Part shown: one piece after another, positions 29,890-39,184 of the stretch
Layout of the letters: each line of letters opens with the position of its first letter
Position numbering within the stretch: the first letter of the stretch is position 1
Source: Echinicola rosea
Lineage (GTDB): Bacteria > Bacteroidota > Bacteroidia > Cytophagales > Cyclobacteriaceae
Direction: 5' to 3'
Assembly (NCBI RefSeq): GCF_005281475.1
Contig: NZ_CP040106.1
Coordinates: forward strand, 5,508,001 to 5,572,000
Length of the DNA: 64,000 nt
Program-made: the position numbers and the translations under genes
The notes under the pieces: model-generated
What the model saw: the letters and a program-made list of their open reading frames with translations, nothing else
Database searches by the model: none
Told to the model about the DNA's origin: nothing

Positions 29890-32800
29890 TTAAAGTTTGA
29901 TATTGAGACCTCCGCTGATCACACGCATATTGGGATAATTGGTAAAATTGGTTACCTCTGGATCCACCAAACCGTAATTGCTGAAAGTAAAAAGGTTGGT
30001 CGCATTGGCGAATATCCTCACTTGGGCATTGGCTATTTTCCTTGAAAGGGCAGGTGGCAGCGTATACCCTATACTTACGTTTTTCAACCTAACATAGTCT
30101 CCGTCCTTGATCATATGGCTACCAGTGGCAAAACCGGGGCTGATATTGTACAGGTTTCCTCCCGCTGTCAACCGGGGATGTGTTGCAATATCCTTGTTTT
30201 CCGGCGTCCATCTGCCCAAGACGGTTTGATATGCCTGTCCGTATTGCTGTCCATACACTTGGAAACCGGCCTGCAGCACATCATTGTTGATATTGATCTC
30301 ACGGTTATAAGCACCTTGTAGCAGGAAGCTAAAATCAAATCCTTTCACATTGAACCCGGCCGTCAGGCCGAAAAACGAATAGGGCTTTAGGCCTGCAATG
30401 GCCGTATGATCAAATTCATTGATCAAACCATCTCCGTTAAGGTCCTTATATTTCATGTCCCCCGGTTTCACCTCATAACCTTCAAACAACGCCGCATTTT
30501 CTATTTCCTCTTCAGAGGTAAAATAACCATCGGCAACATACCCATAGGTAGCTCCCACCGGTTTCCCTGTCCTTCTGCGGTACCCTTCCTCTATATCCTG
30601 TTCATCCATATAGATTACCTCTGATCGGTTTTGGGTCCAGTTGGCCGTTATAAAATAATTGAAACTGCCATAATTATTCTGATAGGTCAGTGCCAGTTCC
30701 AATCCTGTCCGCAACTGCTCACCAATATTTTCCACTGGAAATTCAAATCCACCCAATGCAATCGTCTTTCCCCTTATTTGGAGCATGTCATAATAGAAGT
30801 CATGGTAATAGTCTCCGCTAAATGACAGATGATTGTTCCATAGGGCCAGGTCCATCCCTACATTTAGTTTATGGGCTTTTTCCCAGGTTAGATTGGGATT
30901 GGCCATTGGATTGTTTTGAACGGTGGCCGTTTGATTAAACTCAGAATACCCCTGCAAATAGGTATAGTCCGTTACACTGTTGCGGTAAGATTGCCGCCAT
31001 CCATAGTATCCAGCATTGTCAATACCACTGCCTGTCTTTCCAAAAGTCCCCCTGACTTTCAATTGGTCTATCAAGGCAGAACTGGCCAAAAAGTCTTCTT
31101 TGGCAATATCCCAGCCCAGGCCAAAAGCATAAAACCCGCCACTTTGCATTCCTGGACGATAGCCATTGTATTTGCTGTAAACAATGGCCGCCTCTGCCAT
31201 GTATTTCTTGGCAAAATCATATTTGGCTTTGAAGGCTCCATTGAAGGGTTTCCTTGGCAGGTCGTAATTGATCGTTTCTACTTTTTTGTCCGCAAACAGT
31301 GTCCCGGTCACATGATGCTTTCCGAATGTCCTGTCATAGGTCAAATCCAATTGCCCGTACCAACTGTTGTAGGTGGAGACAGGGGTATAACTATTGGATT
31401 GGGCCTGGTTGCTACCATAGGCGGTATAGGCCCCGTCCTCTTCAGGGCCCTCTTCTTCCAGCAAATACTGATATACTATGCTCCGTTTGTTTCTGACGAT
31501 AGCGGACTGGGCCTGGGTAGAGACATTGGATGAGGCACTCATGCTCAAGCCCTCAACAAAATTGTCAAAATCATAATCCAGCTTGATGTTCACCATAGCG
31601 TCTTTGCTGTAGTTTGCTATATAACCTGAACTCACCGTCTGGGCCATCAGGTTATTGGTAAAGGAGGCGTTGCCTCCAAACGAACCATTGGGGTTGTATA
31701 CAGGGTAGGCGTTATTGGGCGTCCTGAAGAGATCATTCAAAATATTAAAGGCGCCTGCCCCGGGCTGGTTTCCATCTTCTATCCTTCCAAACAGGGTGGC
31801 ATTGACCGTAAAATCATCCGTGACATCCACATCCACACTTGAGGTAATCAGGTACCTGTCGAAGTTTAGATTGGTATTATAGGCATTGGCATCCGAGGTG
31901 GTAAAATGTCCCTGTTGGTTCATATAACTAAGGCCCACATAATACCTTGCCGATCCTCCTGCTCCATTTACATTGAGGTTATAGGAGGATATGGGTGCTT
32001 CCTTTTTTAGCACTTCCTCATACCAATTGACATCTGGATGGGTATAAGGAGAAGTACCGTTGAGGTATTTCTGAAAATCGGAAGAAGTGTATGCTGGCAA
32101 TTTCCCATCATATTGCAAGGCCTCGTTTAGCATATATGCATACTGGTAGGCAGATAAGGGTTTGGGAACGTTCATTAGCCGCTGCATCCCTCCCTGGCCT
32201 GTAAATGACAGTCTGAATTTATCGTCCCGAGGCTTTTTGGTCTCTATTAACAATACCCCCCTACTGCTCCGCATTCCAAGCAAAATGGACGACAATGCAT
32301 CTTTTTGAAGGGTAATCGACTCCACATTTTCGGGGTCTATGGAATACAGATCCCTTTGGATACCATCTATGACGGTCACCGGACTTTGGCCACGGGCATT
32401 GAGCCAAAATTGCTTGTTATCACTTGGTGTCCCTCTACCCTTTACGGGAATATTCCCGATAATATCAGCATTGCTGTTACCGCTTGTACTGGGATTCGCC
32501 ATTCCGGAATACTGGGTTATATCCAAGCCGGTTATCCTTCCAGGCAAAGCATGCAAAACGGTACTTCCCAAAGTGGTACTGAGCTGGTCAGTATAAACTG
32601 CTGAGGACGCCCCCAAATAAACTTCTGGATCGGTATCGTCATAAAGTACCTCCATCCTTTTGGGGGACTTGACAAAACGCTCCATTAGGTATATGGCACT
32701 CACATCTGCCTCCCTGGATCCTGCTCCGATTTTTTTTCGGACCACATAATAGCCCTCTTGCTGGAAGCTAAATAATCCATTTACTTCTTCATCCAGGTAA

Positions 32801-33039
32801 ATGACCCCATCTTGATTGCTGGTACCCATGACATTACCGTTCATATCCTTCATTTCCACTCCTATCAAGGGGTTACCATAATCATCCATGGTGATTATTC
32901 TGGCACCAATCACAGTCGTACCCGCATCATTCGTGTCCTGGGCAAGCATGGTGTGGGGCAAAAGCACACCAAGGACCATGAGGGTTACCGCCTGCTTTAT
33001 GTATCTTATAAGAGAATCCTTATTCATTTTCAAAATCAT
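29890..33039 (-). CDS. SusC/RagA TonB-dependent receptor with atypical N-terminal domain
   Basis: A 1049-residue outer-membrane importer. The signal peptide (LLPHTMLAQ) is followed by a weak carboxypeptidase-regulatory-like domain (VIGARIITMDDYGNPLIGVE) that is more divergent than in the other two SusC proteins. The plug reads VTVIDGIQRDLYSIDPENVE with QKDALSSILLGMRSSRG in place of the usual KDAxATAIYG. The barrel ends SGGLNIKL. ATGs at 33039 and 33027 are both possible. It follows DUF4961 by 19 bp. The plug changes suggest a different cargo or partner. Confidence 0.9.
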   Translation of the reverse strand: MILKMNKDSLIRYIKQAVTLMVLGVLLPHTMLAQDTNDAGTTVIGARIITMDDYGNPLIGVEMKDMNGNVMGTSNQDGVIYLDEEVNGLFSFQQEGYYVVRKKIGAGSREADVSAIYLMERFVKSPKRMEVLYDDTDPEVYLGASSAVYTDQLSTTLGSTVLHALPGRITGLDITQYSGMANPSTSGNSNADIIGNIPVKGRGTPSDNKQFWLNARGQSPVTVIDGIQRDLYSIDPENVESITLQKDALSSILLGMRSSRGVLLIETKKPRDDKFRLSFTGQGGMQRLMNVPKPLSAYQYAYMLNEALQYDGKLPAYTSSDFQKYLNGTSPYTHPDVNWYEEVLKKEAPISSYNLNVNGAGGSARYYVGLSYMNQQGHFTTSDANAYNTNLNFDRYLITSSVDVDVTDDFTVNATLFGRIEDGNQPGAGAFNILNDLFRTPNNAYPVYNPNGSFGGNASFTNNLMAQTVSSGYIANYSKDAMVNIKLDYDFDNFVEGLSMSASSNVSTQAQSAIVRNKRSIVYQYLLEEEGPEEDGAYTAYGSNQAQSNSYTPVSTYNSWYGQLDLTYDRTFGKHHVTGTLFADKKVETINYDLPRKPFNGAFKAKYDFAKKYMAEAAIVYSKYNGYRPGMQSGGFYAFGLGWDIAKEDFLASSALIDQLKVRGTFGKTGSGIDNAGYYGWRQSYRNSVTDYTYLQGYSEFNQTATVQNNPMANPNLTWEKAHKLNVGMDLALWNNHLSFSGDYYHDFYYDMLQIRGKTIALGGFEFPVENIGEQLRTGLELALTYQNNYGSFNYFITANWTQNRSEVIYMDEQDIEEGYRRRTGKPVGATYGYVADGYFTSEEEIENAALFEGYEVKPGDMKYKDLNGDGLINEFDHTAIAGLKPYSFFGLTAGFNVKGFDFSFLLQGAYNREININNDVLQAGFQVYGQQYGQAYQTVLGRWTPENKDIATHPRLTAGGNLYNISPGFATGSHMIKDGDYVRLKNVSIGYTLPPALSRKIANAQVRIFANATNLFTFSNYGLVDPEVTNFTNYPNMRVISGGLNIKL

Positions 33040-33058
33040 TTGGTCATTAGTGGTTTAT

Positions 33059-34060
33059 TTATTCGCACTTGAACGTATATACAAAGGGACGTGGAGACCC
33101 CCCTTCTTCCTCATCCTGTAATTCCACAGATCCATCCGCATTGGTAAAAGTGTATTCCAGTCTCAGGATGCTTTCATCTTCTGGCACCCCATAGAATCCT
33201 GCCGGCCAAAAAGTCAGGCTAAAGGTCCTTCCAAAAGTGGATGCTTTCATCATTTTTGATTTTGAAGTAGCATCGCATACAGCATATTCATTCCCTTTAT
33301 CGGTGATGACCTTGGAACACAAATAGATTTCTTCATATGGATCCAAAGGATTATCCCCAATGTCCCCTTGATACCTCAAGGTCACGATATCATCCTTACT
33401 GGCCGAAAGTGGCTGGGCAGAATTAAAATGCAGCTCACAAAAGTCGGTCACATCCCCTTCTCCATCGGTCACAGATATACAATCTGTAAACTCTACTTTG
33501 AAATGATCTGTATCTTCGCTCAAACCGTCATTGGTATGGTTTACAAAGAATCCCAATTTCACTCTCAAATTATCGGGCCCTATCTTCGTCGTTATGGCAA
33601 TGTCGGCCGTAATATCTTCCCCATTGGCTACGTTATAGACCCTATCGGACCAATAGGCGACCCACTCCATATCGTCCAGTACATTGGGGCCAAAACCGTA
33701 TTTGGCCTTGATACCTTGTGACCAAGTCACGCCGCCCCCGTTTTTCGGAAGGCTTTCCGTAGGGATCAAAGACATGTTCATTTCTCCTTCATCGATACTA
33801 CTGGTATAACTGACAGTGGTATTTTCGGAGGCTTTCCAGCTTTTAGGTACCAGGTACCCAATCACCAATCTTACGTTATCACTGTTGTCGGCAGCATCCA
33901 CCCTTACTTTCATATGGAAGGTTGCCTCTTCATTGGCCACTACCGTCTCAGGATATTCTATACCATCCAAAAAAAGGCACATGGTGAGCAAAAAGGCCAC
34001 TATGGCAATCAGCACATTGGTATAAACCCACTTTTTATTTATCAACCGTATATACTTCAT
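33059..34060 (-). CDS. DUF4961-like surface protein of the SusC/D locus
   Basis: A 333-residue exported protein. The N-terminal hydrophobic segment (VLIAIVAFLLTMCLF) acts as a signal or anchor; Cys28 may be lipidated. The rest is beta-rich, with FHMKVRVDA, PKSWKA, WSDRVYNVANGED and TFWPAGFYGVPEDES, resembling DUF4961 proteins encoded near SusD in Bacteroidota. Function is unknown; an accessory surface glycan-binding role is an inference. Its ATG overlaps the stop of the DUF5004-like gene (ATGA), so translation is coupled. Confidence 0.72.
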   Translation of the reverse strand: MKYIRLINKKWVYTNVLIAIVAFLLTMCLFLDGIEYPETVVANEEATFHMKVRVDAADNSDNVRLVIGYLVPKSWKASENTTVSYTSSIDEGEMNMSLIPTESLPKNGGGVTWSQGIKAKYGFGPNVLDDMEWVAYWSDRVYNVANGEDITADIAITTKIGPDNLRVKLGFFVNHTNDGLSEDTDHFKVEFTDCISVTDGEGDVTDFCELHFNSAQPLSASKDDIVTLRYQGDIGDNPLDPYEEIYLCSKVITDKGNEYAVCDATSKSKMMKASTFGRTFSLTFWPAGFYGVPEDESILRLEYTFTNADGSVELQDEEEGGSPRPFVYTFKCE

Positions 34061-34515
34061 TTTTTCACTCGTTCTAGTACGTACTCATATGCATTATTGG
34101 AACAGCCGGGGCTAAAAGCCAAGCGGATCTCACGATCGCCATTCGCTATCGGAAAGTCAAATTCGGTATTCACCTCTTCCCCGTCTGACGGAACCATGCT
34201 GATATAAAATGGGTATTGGGGATCATCCAAGAACCATTCACCGTTGTCCTTCACCAAAAAAGGAAGGTAATTACTGACCTGATAAGTATGATCGGTAGAA
34301 AAAACAATCCTGAACTGGGAAAAGTCCATCATTTCGGTAATATCAAGATCATTTCGAAAGGCCTTTTTTATTTGCCATTCCCCACTGATATCCTTGACAC
34401 TTTCTTCGATGGTTTCCTGTTGGCTTTCACTATTCAGTTCCAAACAAGAACCAAAGGTCCAGCTGCACACCGCACAAAGCAGTACATGCTTAAGTATTCT
34501 GAGTGTATTTTTCAT
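34057..34515 (-). CDS. DUF5004-like lipoprotein
   Basis: A 152-residue lipoprotein with lipobox TFGSC (Cys24), then a lipocalin-like beta pattern: ISGEWQIKKAFRND, FRIVFSTDHTYQV, NGEWFLDDPQYPFYI. This resembles DUF5004, a family often paired with DUF4961 beside SusD. Role unknown; likely a surface accessory of the SusC/D complex. It follows the first SusD of the block by 24 bp. Confidence 0.72.
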   Translation of the reverse strand: MKNTLRILKHVLLCAVCSWTFGSCLELNSESQQETIEESVKDISGEWQIKKAFRNDLDITEMMDFSQFRIVFSTDHTYQVSNYLPFLVKDNGEWFLDDPQYPFYISMVPSDGEEVNTEFDFPIANGDREIRLAFSPGCSNNAYEYVLERVKK

Positions 34516-34539
34516 TTTGGGTAAATTGTAGATTTCTGA

Positions 34540-36288
34540 TCAATAGTAGGGGTTTTGAACAAGTTCGGGTGATTTGGCCACCTCATCATAAGGTATGGGC
34601 CAAAAGTATGCTGCCTTTCTGAACACATGCTTCCTTACATCAAAGTGATTATAGGTCACCGTGCTGCCGTTTCGCTGAACTTCCATGCCGGTTTTGGTCT
34701 GATTTCCCACCTCCTCGGCAATCATCCATCTCCTCACATCCCAAAACCGGTGACCTTCCAAGGCCAGCTCTACCCTTCTTTCATTACGGATGACTTCCCT
34801 CATTTCTTCTTTGGTCAACCCGGAAGGCAAGGCATAAGGATCCAGCCCGGCACGCATGCGAATAGCTTCCAAGGCACTATATACCTCTGCATCTGGCCCC
34901 AAATATTCGTTTCTAGCTTCAGCAAAATTTAACAGTACCTCTGCATAGCGCAGTAATGGCCTTGATTGGGGAACAGCAATGAACCAGTTGGCCGCCGTTG
35001 CTTTATGCAGGAATTTTTTCCCGTAATACCCCGTTGGTGTACCGGTAAATACGGCATCCTGTCCCTGTGGCTCTCCATTATAGTTCCCGGTATAAATATC
35101 CACCGGCACATCCGGCGTTCCTGCATTTCTCAATGGTGTCTGATCGTATACAATGGAATTGTAAAAACGGGGATCCCGTCCAGCATAAGGGTCACCGGGA
35201 TCGTATCCTGAAGACGGATCTGTAATGGGTTTTCCATTGCTCATGCCAAAAGCATCCACCAGTTCCTGGTAAGGGAACCCACCACCTCCACCTCCACGGG
35301 ACGGGGGATTGAACAGTTGCTCCCTATAATTGCCATGACCTTGCTTGATTTCAAACAGGGTACCTATATATGCACCTTCTGCTGCAAAATCACTGGCCAG
35401 GAACAATTTGTAAAATCCCAGCCCCGGCGCTGTGGCATTGTCCACAAAAAGATCAAATTCCTGAACGGCTATCACTGCCCTGGCCGCTTCCCAGGCCATT
35501 CGCCATCGTTCCGGATCATGATCGGTATAACCGACCAATTCCGCTTTATCATCACCAAATCCACTTCCATTGAACAATGGACTCGCTGCATATAAAAGAA
35601 CCCTTGCCTTCAAGGCCATACAGGAACCTGCACCTGCCCTCCCATGGTTACGACCAGATGGGCGGTTGGGCAGATCCAACGCTGCAGCATCGCATTCGGC
35701 AACAATATATTCCACACATTCCGCAAAGGTATTTCTTTGGGCAAGGATCTCATCCGGGGACTGGAACACCCTATCACCAATTAAGGGAACACCTCCATAA
35801 TGCTTCAGTAGAATACCATAATACCAAGCCCGCAGGAAACGTGCTTCTGCTTTGAGCCGTGTCTTTAGACTTTCATCCAGCGGTGCCTCGGGCAAGTGCG
35901 CCAAGAACTGGTTCACCTTCCGTATATTGGAATAGCCTACCCTCCAAGGGGCATCATCTATTATAAGCGGGTTTACCGTTCCGGTAATAAACTGGATATC
36001 CGTCGTAATCGAGGACAAAATACGAGGTTCTGCTTCATCTGTGGCCGTCTGCAGGCCCCCACTCCGGATCCCACCAGCTCCGAAACGGCCAGGATCTTCC
36101 GAAAAACCGACTCCCGTGTAAATGTCCATCAGAAAGGACATGGTAAAAGTACTGTCGGAAAAAACGGTTTGCTCATCCAGGTTCGTCGTTTGGGTCTCAT
36201 CCAAAAAGCTTTGTTGACAGGAGATCATTCCAATACACAAACAGCAAACACTAAGTAAGGGTAAGTAATTGTTCTTCATAGGGTTCAT
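34540..36288 (-). CDS. SusD/RagB-family lipoprotein, first gene of block B
   Basis: A 582-residue SusD-like lipoprotein with lipobox GMISC (Cys24 from the ATG at 36288; an alternative ATG at 36279 is equally good). Features: RLKAEARFLRAWYYGILLKHYGG, ALKARVLLYAASPLFNGS, RYAEVLLNFAEARNEY, FWPIPYDEVAKSPELVQNPYY. It is the promoter-proximal gene of the block with no SusC in front of it. The -7 element at 36309-36316 and the adjoining operator-like site put the start of transcription only about 10-25 bases before the ATG, so the leader is very short. Confidence 0.93.
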   Translation of the reverse strand: MNPMKNNYLPLLSVCCLCIGMISCQQSFLDETQTTNLDEQTVFSDSTFTMSFLMDIYTGVGFSEDPGRFGAGGIRSGGLQTATDEAEPRILSSITTDIQFITGTVNPLIIDDAPWRVGYSNIRKVNQFLAHLPEAPLDESLKTRLKAEARFLRAWYYGILLKHYGGVPLIGDRVFQSPDEILAQRNTFAECVEYIVAECDAAALDLPNRPSGRNHGRAGAGSCMALKARVLLYAASPLFNGSGFGDDKAELVGYTDHDPERWRMAWEAARAVIAVQEFDLFVDNATAPGLGFYKLFLASDFAAEGAYIGTLFEIKQGHGNYREQLFNPPSRGGGGGGFPYQELVDAFGMSNGKPITDPSSGYDPGDPYAGRDPRFYNSIVYDQTPLRNAGTPDVPVDIYTGNYNGEPQGQDAVFTGTPTGYYGKKFLHKATAANWFIAVPQSRPLLRYAEVLLNFAEARNEYLGPDAEVYSALEAIRMRAGLDPYALPSGLTKEEMREVIRNERRVELALEGHRFWDVRRWMIAEEVGNQTKTGMEVQRNGSTVTYNHFDVRKHVFRKAAYFWPIPYDEVAKSPELVQNPYY

Positions 36289-36295
36289 TGTTAAC

Positions 36296-36309
36296 TAATT
36301 CGTTTTAGC
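36296..36309 (+). promoter_or_regulatory. Putative LacI-family operator abutting the block B -7 element
   Basis: TAATTCGTTTTAGC. It occupies the expected transcription start region immediately downstream of the -7 element, sharing base 36309 with it. The identical 14-mer occurs at 36733-36746. Confidence 0.6.
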
Positions 36310-36341
36310 AAATCTAAATATGTTTAATGAAAAAAACCAAA
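36309..36341 (-). promoter_or_regulatory. Bacteroidota-type promoter of block B
   Basis: Minus strand: TTTG (36341-36338), 21-base spacer, then TAGATTTG (36316-36309), which matches the -33 / -7 consensus TTTG ... TAnnTTTG. It drives the SusD gene at 36288 and probably the whole block. Confidence 0.65.
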
Positions 36342-36855
36342 CTAAAATAAAATAATTTTGATTATTACATTTTTTACAGAAAATAAAGACTTTATTTAAA
36401 TCATTATAAAAACTATCTTTCCCAAATTTTATTATTTTCAAAAAACATTGACTTTTATAAACGGGGATAATCTTGGCTTTCCAAAGTGCTACTTCAAGTA
36501 TTTCTATGATATAAATGTACTGGAATGGCATTTTTAAGGAACAACACCAAAAAAAGAGGAGATTTAACAGAATATTCGTATAAAAAAACGATTGGAAAAG
36601 TAAGTCAAAATGTATGTATAATTAAATAAAATAGCCTTTATAAGAAATTAAATTCTTAAAATAAGTGAAAAATATGTATAAAAATAGGATTAAAAAAAAT
36701 ATATTTTTATTAATGAAAATCAGTTTAATTGGTAATTCGTTTTAGCTTTTTAACATATTTCATCCAAAATCGAACAAAAATCCCTAGCTTTAATGGATAT
36801 ATCAGTTCCTTAAATTCCTCTTATCAAGGGAAGACCTTCAAATAACTCCCCCGAT
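36317..36855. other. AT-rich divergent intergenic region between block B and lgt
   Basis: About 540 bp, strongly AT-rich, holding the -33 of the block B promoter and a second operator-like site at 36733-36746. No ORF is supported; the minus-strand frame at 36295-36531 is low-complexity and lies in the promoter. Confidence 0.6.
36733..36746 (+). promoter_or_regulatory. Putative LacI-family operator (distal, block B / lgt)
   Basis: TAATTCGTTTTAGC, exactly the same 14-mer as at 36296-36309 and 437 bp away. It is also 110 bp upstream of lgt, so it might regulate that gene too. Confidence 0.55.
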
Positions 36856-37707
36856 ATGCCTTTCCATGTTCACGCACATATATTTTGGAACCCCGACACA
36901 ATTTTGTTCCACCTCCCCAATATCGGCGTCTCTTTATATTGGTATGGATTCCTGTGGGCACTAGGGCTCATACTTAGTAGGCAAATAGGAAAGTTTATCT
37001 TTCTCCGTGATAAACGGTATATGGAAAGCCTGCCTACCTTGTTTTTCTATATCGTGATACCGGCTGTACTAGGTGCCAGACTTGGGCATTTTTTATTTTA
37101 CGATCCAGCAATATTTTTATCCTCCCCCCTGAAAATCATCACCCCTCCCTTTTCGGGCATGGCCAGTCATGGAGGTGTAGCAGGGATCATAATAGGCGTT
37201 CTTGCCTTCTGCAGGATCCATCGCTGGAACTATCTTTGGGTAATGGACCGGTTGGCCATTGTAGCTTTAATCCCCGGGGTTACGATCCGGCTTGGTAATT
37301 TGGTCAATTCTGAAATTATCGGAAAGCCTGCTGACCTTCCCTGGTCATTTATCTTTGCTCAAGTTGATTTTATTCCCAGGCATCCGGCCCAACTTTACGA
37401 AGCTATTGCATATTCAACGCTCTTTTTTGTCTTTTTTTGGCTATGGAAAACCCAGTCCAAAAAACTTGGAAATGGTTTTTTTCTGGGAGGAATCTTGGCC
37501 ACCTTATGGTCGGTAAGGTTCGCTATCGAATTTGTAAAGGAAAACCAAGTACCTTTTGAAGAGCAACTACCCCTTAATATGGGACAATTGTTGAGTATAC
37601 CTTTCGCCTTGCTGGGGCTCTGGTTGATCCATTACTCCTTCCGGAAGGGACCCGATCCTTATCACTCCCTTATTCCTAGTCGGGCTCCTGCCAATTATCT
37701 GTCCTGA
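36856..37707 (+). CDS. lgt: Prolipoprotein diacylglyceryl transferase (Lgt)
   Basis: A 283-residue inner-membrane protein that attaches diacylglycerol to the lipobox cysteine of prolipoproteins. About seven membrane segments and the Lgt signatures are visible: YWYGFLWALGL, VLGARLGHFLFYDP, SGMASHGGVAGI (catalytic His region), IRLGNLVNSEIIGKP (conserved Arg), PRHPAQLYEAI. It is the only plus-strand gene within the glycan locus, and its 3' end overlaps the convergent esterase gene by 32 bp. The genome presumably has a housekeeping lgt as well, so this may be a paralogue dedicated to the locus's lipoproteins; that is inference. Confidence 0.92.
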   Translation: MPFHVHAHIFWNPDTILFHLPNIGVSLYWYGFLWALGLILSRQIGKFIFLRDKRYMESLPTLFFYIVIPAVLGARLGHFLFYDPAIFLSSPLKIITPPFSGMASHGGVAGIIIGVLAFCRIHRWNYLWVMDRLAIVALIPGVTIRLGNLVNSEIIGKPADLPWSFIFAQVDFIPRHPAQLYEAIAYSTLFFVFFWLWKTQSKKLGNGFFLGGILATLWSVRFAIEFVKENQVPFEEQLPLNMGQLLSIPFALLGLWLIHYSFRKGPDPYHSLIPSRAPANYLS

Positions 37708-39178
37708 ACGGCACCGCAGGAATGCCTTCTTTATTCTCCAAGTTCGTCACAGGGTAATTGGTAAACGCATAGCGCACAGCAACAGGACGCTTCACCTCCT
37801 TTGAACTGAGGAGGATCCGATTTCCTTTTATTACTGCTTTGGCGGGATAAAACACCTGGTCAGCTCCAGCAACTTGAAAAAATCTGGGCGGCATCCCATC
37901 ATTGGTCTGCAAACCACTTTTTACGGATTCCGGTTCGAAACTTACCAGTGCTTTCCCTTTTTCAAATTTGACATCCCTAAACTGCGGGCCTTGATAGTCC
38001 ACCTCTAATCTCCCATAATGTCGGTTTAAGGCGGTTCTTGCCAATCTCAGCCCGATGGGTTTCTTGTTTTTGGGATGGAGGTCCTTGGCCTCCCCTACAT
38101 CCATGGTCACCACCATTTCTGTATTGGCCAATGCCGTTACTGCTTCCTGGGCTTCCCTGAAGAATGCATAATCTGCCAATTTCGGATCTTCCAAATCATA
38201 AAAGAACGGGGCCACCTGTACCAAATAAAATGGCAGTTCTCCCTGGGCAAAAGCGGCCCGCCAGCTTTTGATCATAGCTTGGGTCAGCAGCGTATAACTT
38301 TCCCGTTCGTGCCTGTTGGATTCTCCCTGATACCAACAAAATCCGGAAACCGATAAATTCTTGAACGGATGAACAATGGCATTGTAAAGCAGATATGGCC
38401 TTGTGACCTTTTCAAAACTAAATCCCCCATCGATTTTCTCTTTTGATCTATCGGATTGCAGGTACGGTTGTAAATACTCCTTGTCCAGCAAAGGATCGGC
38501 AGCTAAAACTCTCCTGGGAACATAGGCTTGCGCTGCAGAAGCACCAATACCCGTAAAAACCACCCCCACAGGTATGTTCAGGTCTTCATGCAATTTACTC
38601 CCAAAATAATAGGCCACAGCAGAAAACTTGCGGACAGAAGTGGAGTCACAGCTTTTCCACTCCCCATTTACATTATCTATGGGGACATTGCTAAAATTCA
38701 ATCCAGCATAAAACAACCTCAAATTGGGATGGTTGGCCTTTTTGATTTCCTTCTCGGCATTGACCACCTCATCCATTCCAAATTGCATATTGGACTGTCC
38801 ACTGCAAATCCAGACATCCCCGATCAATACATCTTCCAATTGAACGGTTGTTTCATTACTGTCGAGCCGTAGCCAGTGAGGGCTAAAATCCCCTCTTTTT
38901 GCCTTGGGTACGGGCAAAATCCCCATAAACCTACCGTATGGATCAGCAACAACTTCAACAGGACTGCTTGCCCAGTCTGCTGTAATCCGTACAATGGCAC
39001 CTGGCTGGGCATTTCCCCAAACCTTGAACGGCTTGTTTTGTTGTACGACCATATGATTTCCCAATGGATCTGCAAAAGATAGGTCCTGCGCATAGGTAAA
39101 CGCACTTATCAAACAGAAGACGGCAGTTTTAAAGACTATTTTGAAATAGCTATACATTGCGATAATAAATTTGCTCAA
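37676..39178 (-). CDS. Sialate O-acetylesterase-like SGNH hydrolase (compact form)
   Basis: A 500-residue secreted esterase of the same family as 11537-13495 but without the inserted beta domain. Motifs: PLGNHMVVQQ, GDVWICSGQSNMQF (Ser129), FCWYQGESN, and EAKDLHPKNKKPIGLRLA with His368. An ATG at 39157 starts a cleaner signal peptide (MYSYFKIVF ... TYAQ) and may be the real start. It ends block C, 6 bp after the SGNH gene. Likely removes O-acyl groups that block the mannosidases. Confidence 0.9.
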   Translation of the reverse strand: MSKFIIAMYSYFKIVFKTAVFCLISAFTYAQDLSFADPLGNHMVVQQNKPFKVWGNAQPGAIVRITADWASSPVEVVADPYGRFMGILPVPKAKRGDFSPHWLRLDSNETTVQLEDVLIGDVWICSGQSNMQFGMDEVVNAEKEIKKANHPNLRLFYAGLNFSNVPIDNVNGEWKSCDSTSVRKFSAVAYYFGSKLHEDLNIPVGVVFTGIGASAAQAYVPRRVLAADPLLDKEYLQPYLQSDRSKEKIDGGFSFEKVTRPYLLYNAIVHPFKNLSVSGFCWYQGESNRHERESYTLLTQAMIKSWRAAFAQGELPFYLVQVAPFFYDLEDPKLADYAFFREAQEAVTALANTEMVVTMDVGEAKDLHPKNKKPIGLRLARTALNRHYGRLEVDYQGPQFRDVKFEKGKALVSFEPESVKSGLQTNDGMPPRFFQVAGADQVFYPAKAVIKGNRILLSSKEVKRPVAVRYAFTNYPVTNLENKEGIPAVPFRTDNWQEPD

Positions 39179-39184
39179 TGAATT

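Noticed and set aside
36295..36531. 78-codon minus-strand ORF upstream of the SusD gene
   Set aside because: Low-complexity AT-rich frame overlapping the -33/-7 promoter and an operator-like site.
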